A DNA stretch of 64,000 bases from Eudorina sp. 2006-703-Eu-15 (Eukaryota; Chlorophyta; Chlorophyceae; Chlamydomonadales; Volvocaceae), in contig BDSI01000076.1 in assembly GCA_003117195.1 (NCBI GenBank), forward strand, positions 556,532 through 620,531. The letters are read 5' to 3'. Position 1 is the stretch's first letter. Every line of letters begins with the position of its first letter. The translations under genes and the position numbers were made by a program. The notes beneath the pieces were generated by a model. The model was not told the origin of the DNA. It saw only the letters and a list, made by a program, of their open reading frames with translations, and ran no database searches. Of the stretch, positions 1-11,477 are shown piece by piece.

Positions 1-695
1 GGTGGAGCACGGCGAGGTGCGTCAGGGGCACGCCGCCACAGCACCGGTGGGTTGCGGCGGGGCAAATATTGATTGGTGCGGCGAGTTTGTGTTTGCATGT
101 CGGTTGAAATCTTGTAAACAGTTGTGACATGCAGCCGGAAGCCATGCGGCGCCATGATGTCCGGGGCCGTTCAAACCCTAGAGTTGGGAGCGACATGGCA
201 GATGGGACTACCCCGTTGACGTCCTCCCGGCCCTCCCTGGCCCCTGCGTTAGCGGTTCTACAAGCGGTGGCCGCCCAACTTACGGGGCGGGGCGGGCGGC
301 GGCGGCTTCCCGGGAGGCCAGACCACGCCTGTGAAGCCACACAGTCACACGGAAGACGGAACACACCAGCGAGGCCGCATCGATAAGCGATGGTTGCGGT
401 GGCAGCCGATGGCGGGCCATCATGGGGTGGGTCCCTGACGTGCGTTTGATGAAGGGGTTCGCCTGCTGCAGCGGGTGCTGCTGCAGCGGGTGCTGCTGCA
501 GCGGGTGCTGCTGCAGCGGGTGCTGCTGCAGCGGGTGCTGCAGTGGGTTGCTACGGGGGCCGCCCGGTGCGACTATTGATTCAGACGGTTACATCCCGAA
601 ACCGGTATCCCTTTATGCGAGGAACCCGCCCGGGTACTGTGTGTGAATATGCATGTGCGCGACAGGGGGCCACCGGCGCCCGCCCCGCTACCCAC
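1..695. other. Left edge, possible further exons of the SRCR gene
   Basis: No exon can be fixed here. On the minus strand a stretch entering after a possible acceptor near 580 stays open in the frame required by the last assigned exon of the neighbouring SRCR gene. It would read a Gln/Pro/Leu/His-rich linker over the 15-bp repeat and then a short segment Asn-Pro-Phe-Ile-Lys, loosely like the start of the second SRCR-like module of the paralogue at 17-21 kb. This is inference only. Confidence 0.3.
463..537. repeat. 15-bp tandem repeat, five copies
   Basis: Five perfect head-to-tail copies of CTGCTGCAGCGGGTG. The unit is a multiple of three, so any frame through it stays open; on the minus strand it would encode a short Pro/Gln/Ala-rich linker. 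It lies just beyond the last exon I can assign to the SRCR gene, so it may be coding. Confidence 0.9.
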
Positions 696-3600
696 TGGAG
701 CACTGCAGCGCCACAAGCACCCCCGCGGGGCAGTCCGTGGAGAAGACCAGGCACTGGGTGTCCACGTCGTCGGGGAAGGCGATCTCGCCCACAGGCACGT
801 CGGGTATCGGCCCGGGGTCGCACATCAGGTTGCCCACGGGCGTCGGCCTGCAGCCGCCAACGCGCAGGTGAGGCCGTGTGAGGGAGGCAGCCGCAGACTC
901 GGGAACCTCCCGCGGGCCGCACATGTGCGAGTGGGACAAAGTACCGGCGCAGTAAAACACACACGCAAAGTTTTCTTCACGTTTTCTTACCGTGTACACA
1001 CAAACACACACACGCACGCAGTCGCAAAAAACACCACGGATGAATGCTGATTGGGTTATGTATCACACCCCCACTCGAAGACCGATGAATACTCCGGGGT
1101 CCGGGCAGGTTCCCTCGCCAACCGCACACGATGAGGACACGACGCAACGCAGTCAGCCATTGGTGCGTGTCCTTGGTCCTAATTCCCCCGGAAGCCGGAA
1201 CTGCTGCGCGAGGGCACGGCTCCGCGCGCGCGTGCCGTACACGTGCCGTACACGACCTCCCTCTAGCATACATTTCATCACGTCCAGGGAGGGCTCCCTG
1301 ATTCCCCGCTTCGCTTCTCCCCGCCCCCAGGTCCATATGACTCACGGGTCGGTCTCGTCGGCCCCGAAGTCGCTGATGCCAGCGCCGTAGAACTGCCGTC
1401 CAAACTTGAAGCCCAGCTGCTGGCAGAAGAACTGGTGGTGTGTGGTGGTGGGGTTTCGGGTGGTGGGGGGTGAGGCGGCAAGGCGACAAGGCACGCGGGC
1501 GGACCAGACCATCAAATACTTCCATTATAGCAAGGGGCGCGCCACAAGTCACGGCTGGGACGCGTTTCGCGCGGTTGTCTGGGGCGTCTCAAGACGCAGC
1601 GGGAAATGATGCGAGCCAGCTTCACGTCACTTGTGAGCCGGAGTGCCGGGCACGGGAAAGAGCTGGCAGGAGCTGCTGTCTCACTCTGGCACGCCGCATC
1701 CACTGCTTGTCAATCCCTTCAGCGCGTTTGCTGCGGTATCCTTCCATGCAAAGGTTCGCGGATCTATCTGTGGTCCTTGCCACTAAGAACCGGTCCGGGG
1801 TGTGGCCCGCTGACTTCATTGAACCTGCTGGCAGGCGGACAGCCTTGCAGATGAAGGCCGTACAGACCACCCCCTTCATGCACGGGGCGCTGTGGGGGGT
1901 CCAATTCATTCAGTGCGCCCCATCTCCCTCGCCGGGAAACCCAGACCTGGGTCGTCTATCACCGACATTGGCCCCCGCCGACCGAGCACGAGCGGCCTAA
2001 GGAACCGACTCTGTGCAGAGGTGTTGCAGGTGTTGGCTCCAATGTGAGGCCAGTCTCTGTTCGGGTTCCGCATTTCCCCGGTCGGGTTGCCCGTCCTCCC
2101 CGGTTGGGGCTTTGTGCCGGTCGGTCGGTCCGCACCCAGCTGTCACACATACGTCTACTAACGCCTGTGGGATGGCAACCTGGCAAGCACCTGTGGAGCC
2201 CCTAAACCCCCTAAACCCCGCGGCACCCCGTATACCGGTCCCACCCTAGTCAGCCTCTGAGCAGCCCAAGTCAGCCGCGGGAATGGAAGGAAGACGCCCC
2301 GCCCAGCCCCGCACATGCGCCGCGCTGGGCTTCATCCGCCGGCACCCCCTTACATTGACTTCGTCCTGGCCAAAGCTGCCGTCATCGCACAGCGGCGCCC
2401 AGCCCCCGTTCTCGTCGTAGCCCTTCTGCACGGGGAAGTCCGGCGTGAAGGACACCTCCAGGCGCCCGATGCGGCCCGAGCCGCGCACCAGTCGAACGCC
2501 GTTACGGGTGCCTGCGCCAGTGCCAGTGCCAGTGCCAGCCGCGGCGTTCAGGAGGAAGCATTCATGCACGAAATACCTGGCCTTGTGTTTATTGTCAAAG
2601 GGGGGCCGCGAATAAGACGTCCGGTACGCCCCGGACAGCTGGGCAGGGCGTGCCAGTTGAGTTGTGTGCGTGTGACAGGTGTATGGCGCGCGCGCACCCC
2701 CTCCCCTTTTACCCGTCTTCTTATTCCTGAAGTACTTATAATACTTATAATAAACTTACAAGTCGGAATCGCACTCCAGGGTCGGTGGGCCTCCCGTGTC
2801 ATGGGGGAAGAAGGTAAGTGCCGTGCGCTAATTTAGGAGCCTGCCGTTCCCAGCGCAACTGGTTGCTCGGAGCAACTTGCCTCGGCACTGTTGTGTGCAC
2901 TTGCATGCGGCCAAGACATGATGAGTTTACCAACCCAGGCTGTTACTGATGACCCACTTGGGGTCCACGGAAAGATGACTTATCACAGTAGGATGACTCA
3001 TAGCATGCACGGACTTGGTCCGCAACACAGCCCAACACCGGTGCGACTGCGTGTCGTACATGCGGGAGCTATACGCGCGGTGCAAGCGCCGAACCCGACC
3101 ACACGCCCAGCGCTTGGGGCACCCATCGAAAGCTTACGTGGCGGCGACGGCGGAGGGCGCGGAGGCGAGGGCGGCAGAGCAGGCGGCCGCTGCGGGCTCC
3201 GGGGAGGGCGGGGAGGCGGGCGCGGTTTGCCCGGCGGCTTGGGGGGCCGAGGTGGGGCGCGGGGTGGTGATGGCGGCTTGGGCGGCCGCGGCGGGCTGGG
3301 TGGAGGCGGCGATGGCGGTTTCGGAGGTGGGGAGGGCGGTGAAGGCGGCGAGGGACGCGGCGATGGTGGCTTGGGTGAAGGCGGGCGAGGGGAGGGCGGA
3401 CTCCGGGGGGGTGGTGGGTATGGGCTGGGCGGGGGCGGGGCCGGCGAAGGACTGGGCGGGGGCGGGGCTGGCGAAGGGCTGGGCGGGGGCGGCGAAGGGC
3501 TGGGCGGGGGCGGGGAAGGGCTGGGGGGGACGGGGAAGGGCTGCGCGGGGGCTGGGGAGGCAAAGGGCTGGGCGGGAGCGGCAGCTCGGGCGTTGACGGC

Positions 3601-3935
3601 TGCGGAGACGGAGGTGATGGTGGCGGAGGGTCCGGCGTGCCCGGGTCTGCGGGTTGTAGACCTGCGCCGGGGGTTTCACGTATTTGCTGCTTTATCGGTG
3701 TCAAGTTTGCAATAGTGAACATGGGACGGGCACAGCGGGGCCATCTCAAAGTGCTACCACGGCCGAAACCCCGGTGAGTCCAAAACGTCCTGGTGCAGCC
3801 CACCTCACCGGAAGACCAGCCCGCGGAAACAATCAAAACATTTAATGATAACAATGCCACGATGAAGGATGAACGCTGCCCAGCTGTGCCGTATTTGCTG
3901 CTGTTGGCCCGTTGCTGCCTCCCGGCAGCGGCCAT
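696..3935 (-). CDS. Secreted SRCR-domain protein with PPSP linker, 3' part off the window
   Basis: Five minus-strand exons: 3809-3935, 3138-3661, 2354-2511, 1346-1431, 696-847. Exon 1 encodes an N-terminal hydrophobic segment (FIVALLSLNVLIV) that looks like a signal or signal-anchor. Exon 2 encodes a Ser/Pro-rich linker of SPPSP and PPKPPSP type, the hydroxyproline-rich style of volvocine wall proteins. Exons 3-5 encode an SRCR module: GRLEV, GGWAPLCDD, then CQQLGFKFGRQFYG, then a Cys-rich end (CDP, TQCLVF, TDCPAG, LQCS). Junction phases are 1, 1, 0, 2 and agree with the paralogue at 17-21 kb, which has the same 152-nt exon. Exon 2 has 524 nt but needs 525 to join its neighbours in frame; the break is at a run of seven C (plus-strand G at 3523-3529). 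A donor follows at 695, so the gene continues leftwards. The likely role is extracellular matrix or surface binding; the ligand is unknown. Confidence 0.8.
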
Positions 3936-5836
3936 ATTGTAGAGTTCTGCAGATAGATGCGCTTCCGTAATGCAAGCTTAGTTAACTTGATGTCAGAGGG
4001 TGAATGGAGATTTGCTACTCCTCGCTGCTATCTTCAGTGTTACTTCCAACCGGGCTGGAAAAGTGCTGGTAGACTCACGGAGGTAAATAGCTACCAAGTG
4101 TATTTCCTCCATGCATCTTCCGCAATACTTCGCAAATACGTTCTGATGAAGTGAAAAATGAGCAATGTACTGCAAAGGTGCGGAAGCTTCCTTGTCGCCT
4201 CCTGCCCTGACAATCAATGAGATGACATGGCACCGAAATAACTTATAAAAATGTAACCGAGAAGCATAGAATTACTATAGTCCCAGAAAAGTGCGCGGCG
4301 ACACGACTTCGACTGGCCGCCGGGCAGGCAACACAACCCTTGCCCTTGCGCTTGGGCGATCGGAGGCGGGAGAATCTATTATAATTTCATAAAGAATTGA
4401 TGTTATTGACAATAAGCTTGACTTGTTGATGTTGAGGTACGGAAGGATCGACAGAGAAGTCGGGCGCACCCCAGCGCAACTTACTGGCGCGGTTCATGTG
4501 GAGTTTTCATTCCGTTCTAAATTTCATAGATTACGTTTTGTTGTGGCGATTTGCGGGAATCTATGCAGCAAGCGCATTATGATGCAATCGGTGTGCTACC
4601 GTAGAGGTAACTGCTGTGTGCGCCCTCAGTGCTGAAAAACATCAGTGCCACTACTGAGCATATCGGTTAGCGCGTGTCCACATGACGTACTTCATGATAT
4701 TCGGCAGGGAACCCGTCAGAGTTTCAGCTCTCATTCAAGTGCGTGCCAATGTACCTACATGCAACCGCTACAATCGCTTTATTGCTACCAGTATTGCACC
4801 CTAATGCACGCAGGCGTGCAACATCTCAGCCACCACACATGACAAGTAGCAAAGACGCTTCTTACTTTCACAAGGTAGCCACAATTAATATGCTGTGGTG
4901 ATAGATAAATAAGCCATTATTCGTTGGGATGTATAAAATGGATTTTCGTGGAAGTGATTGGAAAAAGCCTTGTTGGCCTACCCTGTCCTACCTCGTGACT
5001 AATCAATTTAGGTCACTTGATCCCGAGCGAGAGTTGAAGTACTTCATCTACTAAATAGGGCATCGAAATCAAGTGTCGTAATATTCCTTCTGCATCATAA
5101 ATCGTCAGTGAAGCCACCATATACACTTTAATACGAGATGTCAGCTGAGTCAGCTCGTGACCAAGATAGGTCGATAGCGCTTCGATGGCATCTGCCCGCT
5201 AGGACTGAGGAGACATCGTGGCATTCCTACGGGTGGCTCCATGCATGACATTGTGCGTGCGGCTCCTGCTGGCAGCGCGAACCAAAGGGCGCAACCGACT
5301 CAGCGCCCCGCCGCTCTGGTGCGGGACTCGGAACTTTCCACTGATGCTTTATATGTATGTAACGTTTGCCTGCAAGGAAAGATCAGTTGCGTGCTGGGCT
5401 AACCAACATATTCGGCCATCACGAAACTGGTGGTTATTGCGGTTCAAGGAGCCCATATCGCTTTGTTAGTTGGAGCCTCATATGCAATTACAGCACCCAG
5501 CAAGGGCAGCGCACCCATCATCCCACCCACCTCCACCTACCCGCCGTAGGCAACTTTGTGCGTGGAGCTGTACCAGGTCACCCGGGACGCCACAACTTCC
5601 TGTCCCGGACCGCAACAGACCCACTGTCAACCGGCGGAGAGGGGCTGGAAAACGCTTCCGGGGGTATGTATGCGCTAGTGCCGAATCGACCAACCAAGGA
5701 CCAACGGCCAACGAAATCGACAGATAGAGGGCCAGACGCAGTACCAGTACGCCACCGGACACCCCTCCGCTACAACGCGTCATTTACACTACTTCCCAGA
5801 AGCGTTACATCATGTACGTACCCTGGACCTACCCCA
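3936..5836. other. No gene recognised
   Basis: Between two minus-strand genes. It is markedly more AT-rich than the surrounding exons. I see no exon-like stretch with protein similarity and no repeat shared with elsewhere in the window. Part of it should be promoter and 5' leader of the SRCR gene (start at 3935) and the 3' end of the lectin gene. Confidence 0.5.
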
Positions 5837-6455
5837 TCAATCTGCGTGGTCCAACGGCCGGGCCCAGATGACAACGTACGTATTGGGAGTGAGACCATAC
5901 GCACGTACATCGTCAATGATGAAATGGTACCCGCCCGCCGGCGGACCCGCAAAGAAGGGGTTGACTGTCATACATACCAAAACATCGTTTGCTGAAGCCA
6001 CCCACATGATGTCAATAAAGCATATGCAGCCGTTTTCCAGGCCCCAACCGACCGCCTCAAAGGAGAACCATGTAGGACTGGTGGTGACCACGGTCCTGGG
6101 GCCGTCGTTCCCGCTTACGGCCACAGTCACGGTGGGCGTGGTGGCGAAGGCCGACGGGAATGTGATAGTGGATACCTTGCTGTTCAGGTCTTTCCCGTTG
6201 CAACCATAATTTTGGGCTGGGGTGCAGCCGAAGTCTACCCGGTGGTTTCCGTGCTGGACGCGGGAAGCGTGTTGCTTCACAACTTGTCTCTGCGTGCATG
6301 CGTGCAGCAGCAACACCATGCATGCAAGGGGTTAAGGCACGTAGACGGTGCGGGCCGGTTTTACGCCATGCATGGTGTAGGGTTCAACCAATGAAGCACC
6401 ACGTACTGACGAGTCTGTTGTGCACCGTCAACCATGCATACGTAGTAGTACGCAC

Positions 6456-6712
6456 GTTGATGGATTGAGATTCGCACGCTAGATTGGTGGCGATTGCTGA
6501 ACCCTCTGCTGTCTCTACGGATGTGCGGGTGAATGGATGAGGTGGGATCCTTAGTTGGCATGACCAGCCGCCTTGGACCCTCGGTTCGTATGGCGTAGGT
6601 TCGGTGTGATGATGGTTGACGGCGGTAGGTGTCCCATAGCATAATATAAAACCGCGACATAAACCCTTAGACAGGGCCCGGAAGCCCATCCACACTGTTA
6701 CGGTACGGTAAC
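6456..6712 (+). repeat. SINE-related copy lacking the tRNA-like head
   Basis: About 250 bp closely similar to the body of the SINE at 8369-8758, beginning at GTTGATGGATTGAGATTCGC and ending at the CACACTGTTACGGTAC tail. The tRNA-like head present in the other copy is absent, so this copy is 5' truncated or has another head. I see no clear target duplication. It lies in intron 3 of the lectin gene, antisense to it. Confidence 0.8.
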
Positions 6713-6904
6713 ATGTACGTAATATATACGTACGTTGAACTACGCCGTGTACAGCCGCGGTGATGAGCAGGAGTGACGTATGGAAGCCATCAAAGCAAAA
6801 GCGAGGAGCCTAGAGATGGCAGTGCTTGCTTCCTGTCGTCTGAACATCGTTGTCCATCGCTCGGCTGCTGAGTCAGCTACGGCACTCACATCCGTCTCAA
6901 GGCG

Positions 6905-7041
6905 GCCGATGCGGTTGCCATAGTCCACAGCCTTGGTCTACAGCGCAGTGGTGCGGTTGCCATAGTCCACAGCCTTGGTCTCCAGCGCAGTGACGCGGTT
7001 GCCGGAGTCCACAGCCTTGGTCTCCAGCGCAGTGATGCGGT
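6905..7041 (-). repeat. 42-bp in-frame coding repeat, about three copies
   Basis: Tandem 42-bp units (14 codons) encoding the coiled-coil repeat ITALETKAVDSGNR. Near identity of the copies suggests recent expansion. The third copy carries the TAG stop. Confidence 0.9.
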
Positions 7042-8312
7042 TGAGAGCGTCCGTGAGCTGGGTGGGGCCGGGGTCGTTGAACAGGAGCGCGTGGAAGGTT
7101 CCGGAGGCGGACCTGCGTGCGTGGTAGGAACGAGGGACAGAACGAGTAACAATCCGGTCAGCTCGAGATGGTTTCTCTTGCGGGGGCAGCTCATTGTGAT
7201 GATACCCACACCTACGTACTGAACATGTGTACGCGACGCATTTAATCAAAATAATAATAACAGTAATAATAATAATAGTACGCCGGCCGAAGCCTGGCGT
7301 GTATTAAGGGGGTGGGGAACTGAGGGGTGGCGTAATCACCCCTGTATGCCCGCACCACCGGCGGGGAGCATTTAATCAATCGCAAAACAAGAGGTAGGGT
7401 ATTTGAACCTTTATTGTCGCGTGTAGTTTGTCGGTTTTATCGTATAATACTTATTTTATTTTATATTGGTATATTATTATTTTTTATTATTACATTACTG
7501 TTGTTACGCGGTGTGCTAGGGGGGACGTAAACTCTGGAGATACCTGCCTACCATATCAATGACCGTTTGATTTGCTGTGTGTACACGTAGAGAACGATCC
7601 GATTGCTTGCTCATACTCACGTGTAAATGTTGACGTCCGTGTAACGACTGTCGGTGGCCGCCCCAGGCAAGAGAGCGCAGAAGATCGAGTAGAATGCATT
7701 CGGCGTCAACTGGAGGGGGAAGGCGGGCGACACCGACGACAGCGGCGGCGGTTGCCTCTTGGCAGCAGGGCCGCCCTGCGCGGAGGCCCCCGCTACCGCC
7801 GCTCCGCCACCGCCACCGCCACCGGTGTTGACAACAATGCTACCCGGCTTGTAGATGGTGCAGTAGTTCGCAACGTTGGCCGGATAGATGCTCAGGCCGT
7901 TGAGGAAAGCCGTGGCGCCCGCCTGGTTCGGCACAAAACGGATGTCCAGGGACAGGCTCTTGGAGGCAAACCCCGAGGCCTGGGTCACCCGGACCCCGCT
8001 GGCATACAGGTTGAGGCAGGAGACGTAGGCCTGGTAGACGGCGGGATCGATGTACTGCTGAAGGGTCTGCACGTTGGTGTCGCTGGCGGTATTGATGGAG
8101 GACGAGCCGCAGTTGGTGACTCTGTAGGCGGCGGCCTTGGTCTTGGCCTCGGAGAACTGAGGGCGGGTCGGTCGACGTGCACCAAGTACGTATGAATGCG
8201 GGCGCGCGCGCAGGCAGGCGCGTACGTACGTACGTACGTGATAAGGCAGAAAGACACGCACGTTGTTTTCAGTTACATGATGGCTGGTGCGTGTTCAGCA
8301 GGCGGGTACTTG

Positions 8313-9020
8313 GGGTAAGGCGGTTTTCCAGCCAGCCGCACGCATTTCGAGCTCACATACATTATTGGTCAGGTCAGGTGCCACTACCGCGGTTAGGCGG
8401 TTTAAGGTCCTGGGTTCGAGTCCCAAGGTGACCCCCGACATTGTTCGGGAGCATGAGATTATGGCTAGCTGCTGAGATGTGGAGTTGAGATCACAGTTGA
8501 TGGATTGAGATTCGCACGCTAGATCGGTGGCGATAGCTGAACCCTTTGTCTGTACGGATGTGCGGGTGAATAATGGATGAGGTGGGAACGTGGGATCCTT
8601 GGTTGGCAGGATCAACCGCCTTGGACCCTCGGTTTGTATGGCGTAGGTTCGGTGTGATGATGGTTGAAGGTGTCCTATAGGCATCATATAAAACCGCGAC
8701 ATAAACCCTTAGACAGGACCCGGAAGCCTATCCACACTGTAACGGTACTACTACTACTACATACATTATTGGCGCCGGCCCTGATGAGTCGTGCTAGGAT
8801 CGGTTGGTCGTGCTAGGGTCGGTTGGTCGTGCTAGGGTCGGCTTTGCCCAAGCAACGAACATGCATATTGCCTGCTGGTCAGTTTACCCAAACAAATGTG
8901 GTCTGAGCAGCAGTACCCTGCACATAACAGGACGGGAACCTGGCCAAACAAGCGGACACCGACCAAGCAATGGTCTTGGGCACGTGCGTGGGAAGTTCCT
9001 TGCTTCTGAGCTCTGATGAA
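8313..9020 (+). repeat. Dispersed repeat family B, copy 1 (split by a SINE)
   Basis: Segments 8313-8368 and 8773-9020 are similar to 14342-14655. Shared landmarks are GGGGTAAGGCGGTT, GAGCTCACATACA, GGCGCCGGCCCTGA, repeated GTGCTAGGGTCGGTTGGTC, and GAGCAGCAGTACCCTGCACA. The SINE at 8369-8758 interrupts this copy and is missing from the other. It lies in intron 1 of the lectin gene. No coding capacity is seen. Confidence 0.85.
8369..8758 (+). mobile_element. tRNA-derived SINE with 14-bp target site duplication
   Basis: The insert is bounded by a perfect direct repeat ACATACATTATTGG at 8355-8368 and 8759-8772. Its first 70 bases contain a tRNA-like region with a B-box GGTTCGAGTCC (around 8412). 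The body matches the copy at 6456-6712, and the 3' end is a short (CTA)n run, as is common for SINE tails. SINEs are copied by Pol III transcription and mobilised by LINE reverse transcriptase; no LINE is seen in the window. Confidence 0.85.
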
Positions 9021-9305
9021 AGATGCCGCGTGCGCCCGCCGCCGGCGGTTTGAGTCTTTCTGCTAGCCTGCTGCAGGCTGCCGCCCGTGCGATTGGTAGA
9101 TGGTTCACCCAGCCAGGAGCGAGCCGGTTGGATACAAAGCATGGGAGATGCATGGCCTACATGGCCACCCACCTGGCTCGCCGACTGGAAGTACCGGGAG
9201 GCGCTTCCGCTCGTGCTGACCGCCCAACCAAACGTCCTGACGGCAACGTTGAACGATACGGCCGCACCGGTGGCCTCAGAGGATGCGGTGTCCGAAAGGT
9301 ACTGA

Positions 9306-10930
9306 CTGCGCGCAGTTCGTTGGTTAGGAAGGACGTCGGTTGGATGGGCAGCAGGGCGTAGCATAGCGGTGGTTAGGCAGTCGGGCACGGAGGTTACGTA
9401 CAAGCAGGGCGTCACGAAGGTCGTCGTAACACAGCAACAGTAGTAACTATCATGCAAAGACGGACCCACCATCTTAAAGATCGGACCATTATTTCCCGCC
9501 CGAGTGGATTTGGCAGGGCGTCGTATAGGATAGCTAGGCAGCCGCGTGTGTATATTTTGGGAAGATTCAGGAAGGTTTTGACAATCGTCGCTGGGCTTCG
9601 GTAGGTCAGGCAATCAATTTATAATTACGTTCGTTCCCAACAAGCCGAACAAGCATTTGGAGCGAGGGTGGCAAGAAATAGGTTGGTTAAAAACTATAAT
9701 GAAAGACATAATTTACTCAGGGCGATCCGCAAGCAAGGACACTGGCTGGGCGTGCTACACCAGAACTGACCAGCCAGCCAAACGAGCAAGCAATTATAAT
9801 ATTGGCTGGCGAGATGACTTGATTGGCTGGGCAGCAGCCGGAATGGTTTTCATACGTCGGCCGGCCGTGCACCTTTGTGAATAATTTGCGGTAAGTTTAT
9901 ATTGCTTCACTTTGGAAAAACGGGGTGTCGGATTTACCGTAAGCTAAAAGAGGGGCGGTTTTACGGAGACGGCCTTGCCGTAAAGCGCGACATGGAATAC
10001 GGACTGAGTTTACGGAGAGACATTACGGGGACCCCCACCCCACATTATTACGGGACCCGCACCCCACATTACGGGCCCCCTCGCTCGGCCGCATATTATA
10101 TATGGGGGCCCAAACCACAGTTTATGGAGTCCCCGACCATGTTACAAGGCCCAAACAGGCTGCCAGTCCCAGTCGTCAGCCAGTGAGGAAGGTAGTGAGA
10201 ACCACCAGCTCGGTCTTTCAATCAGAAAGCCAATGGACTCTAAAGCTGACAAGCAAGTAGGGGGTCGGCTTCCTTGAAGCCGGAAAAAGGGCGGGGCCCC
10301 CTACAATCCGTACAGCAGGCCGCTTGACTTACAACGAAAACTCTATTACCGCGCAAGAGTGTGAGAGAGTGAAAGGGTGTCGTTGATGTTGAAGGCGAAT
10401 CGACGTGCGTGCATAGATTCAGCAAGCGCAAGCTCAAGCAGGTAGGTAGCCCCGAAACCAACCTGCAGTACGCGCCGCCGGCAACGGCTGTCACCGAATC
10501 GTAACGCTAGACGCCTCTGCACTACCACATCCGTCTGTCAAGCAGATGATCACAAAGCAAGCTTGAAGCATTCTTGTTTTGCCGTGAAACTGTAGTTGTT
10601 TGCCACTGTAGTACGGTACCGTGAGCAGGACGTTTGGGTCGGCTGGTCCGCCATTTCCTACCTAGTCCTATCTATATTGAGGTAGCATGTGCCACTATGT
10701 AGCGTAAACAATACAGCAGAAGTGCGGCTCGCAGCTAGGGCGCGGGTGGCTGGGTAGGGTTCATTTACACATACATTCACGCACGCCCGCAGAGGTATTA
10801 TTTGGTTCCGTCGCGCAGGCCTGTCAGGCAATTATTATATTTGCGCGAATCTGCACCTTTTGCTTGGGGAATAATTAATTACTTATTAGCGATGATATTC
10901 AGTGGGTACGGTATTTCGAATAGAGGGTAC
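9306..10930. other. No gene recognised; may hold 5' exons of the lectin gene
   Basis: The lectin gene must have a 5' exon here or beyond, but I found no convincing signal-peptide exon in phase. There is a short GC-rich tandem stretch around 10020-10085 (repeats of CCCACATTACGGG type). No protein similarity was seen. Confidence 0.4.
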
Positions 10931-10933
10931 CCT

Positions 10934-11100
10934 CCTGGGGGGTGCAGGAGCCCGGAGGTGTGACACCCCAGGAGGATGCCAGTGTCCCAGGAATCGTCTT
11001 GACCGTCCTGCAGGAGAGATCAATGCTCTTGCAAGAAGCGCATGGCCTTAGATGGGGCTCCTGCAGGAGCTTGTTTGATGCATGCAGGAGTGTTAAAATT
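10934..11100. repeat. Cluster of CTGCAGGAG words
   Basis: At least five occurrences of TGCAGGAG or its near-palindromic forms (CCTGCAGGAG) within about 170 bp. The same word class recurs at 13800-13990. No coding sense. Confidence 0.6.
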
Positions 11101-11477
11101 TTATATTTGTTTTCTACGTGGTACAGACTGGTACATCACGTGAATATCTAAATTTGTAATATATAAATAGTTATTAATTATTGTCTTTATTGTTTGAGTA
11201 ATTATATATACATATTTATATTACAATTTGTTGAATCATACTAATCATACATTTTGAATTGCCCTATATACAAGCGCATCATTCTGATGTGCTTACCAGT
11301 AAGAAAACCATATGTAAAATAGCATGATTATTACTAGCGTGTACACATACATAGCTTGCCATCCGCTTACATGTGGTAGCTGTCATACCTGTAGTAGTGC
11401 GGTAGCTGTAGTAGCTCCAGACACCTCAACCCCGCAGTGTAGCAGCGCGACACAAAGGCTTACTCGAGATGCTTACA

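Larger units (their letters stand above)
5837..9305 (-). pseudogene. Coiled-coil / H-type lectin protein gene with an in-frame stop
   Basis: Four minus-strand exons join in phase: 9173-9305, 7621-8156, 6890-7112, 5837-6289; exons further 5' are not found. Exons 1-2 encode an unrecognised region (ALETK-free, with YIDPAVYQAYVSCLNLYASG and LSLDIRFVPNQAGAT, then a poly-Gly run). Exon 3 encodes three copies of a 14-residue repeat RITALETKAVDSGN, a two-heptad coiled coil. Exon 4 encodes an H-type lectin domain: VDFGC, ITFPSAFATTPTVTVAVSG, TWFSF, and FIDIMWVA. H-type lectins are usually preceded by a trimerising coiled coil, so the order makes sense. The third 14-mer copy reads CTG TAG where its sisters read CTG GAG (stop at 6938-6940), one transversion in an otherwise open gene. 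It is either a young pseudogene, a null allele or a sequence error. A SINE sits in intron 1 and a related copy in intron 3. Confidence 0.7.

Noticed and set aside
422..646. Cys/Gly-rich small protein on the plus strand (CCSGCCCSGCC)
   Set aside because: It is produced by the 15-bp repeat read in one frame, with no other support.
2891..3715. Gly-rich plus-strand frame of 274 codons
   Set aside because: It is the antisense shadow of the PPSP linker exon. Splice sites and the signal exon on the minus strand support the Pro-rich reading.
8369..8436. A tRNA gene (B-box GGTTCGAGTCC)
   Set aside because: The acceptor and D arms do not pair properly, and it sits at the head of an insert with a target duplication, so it is a SINE promoter region.
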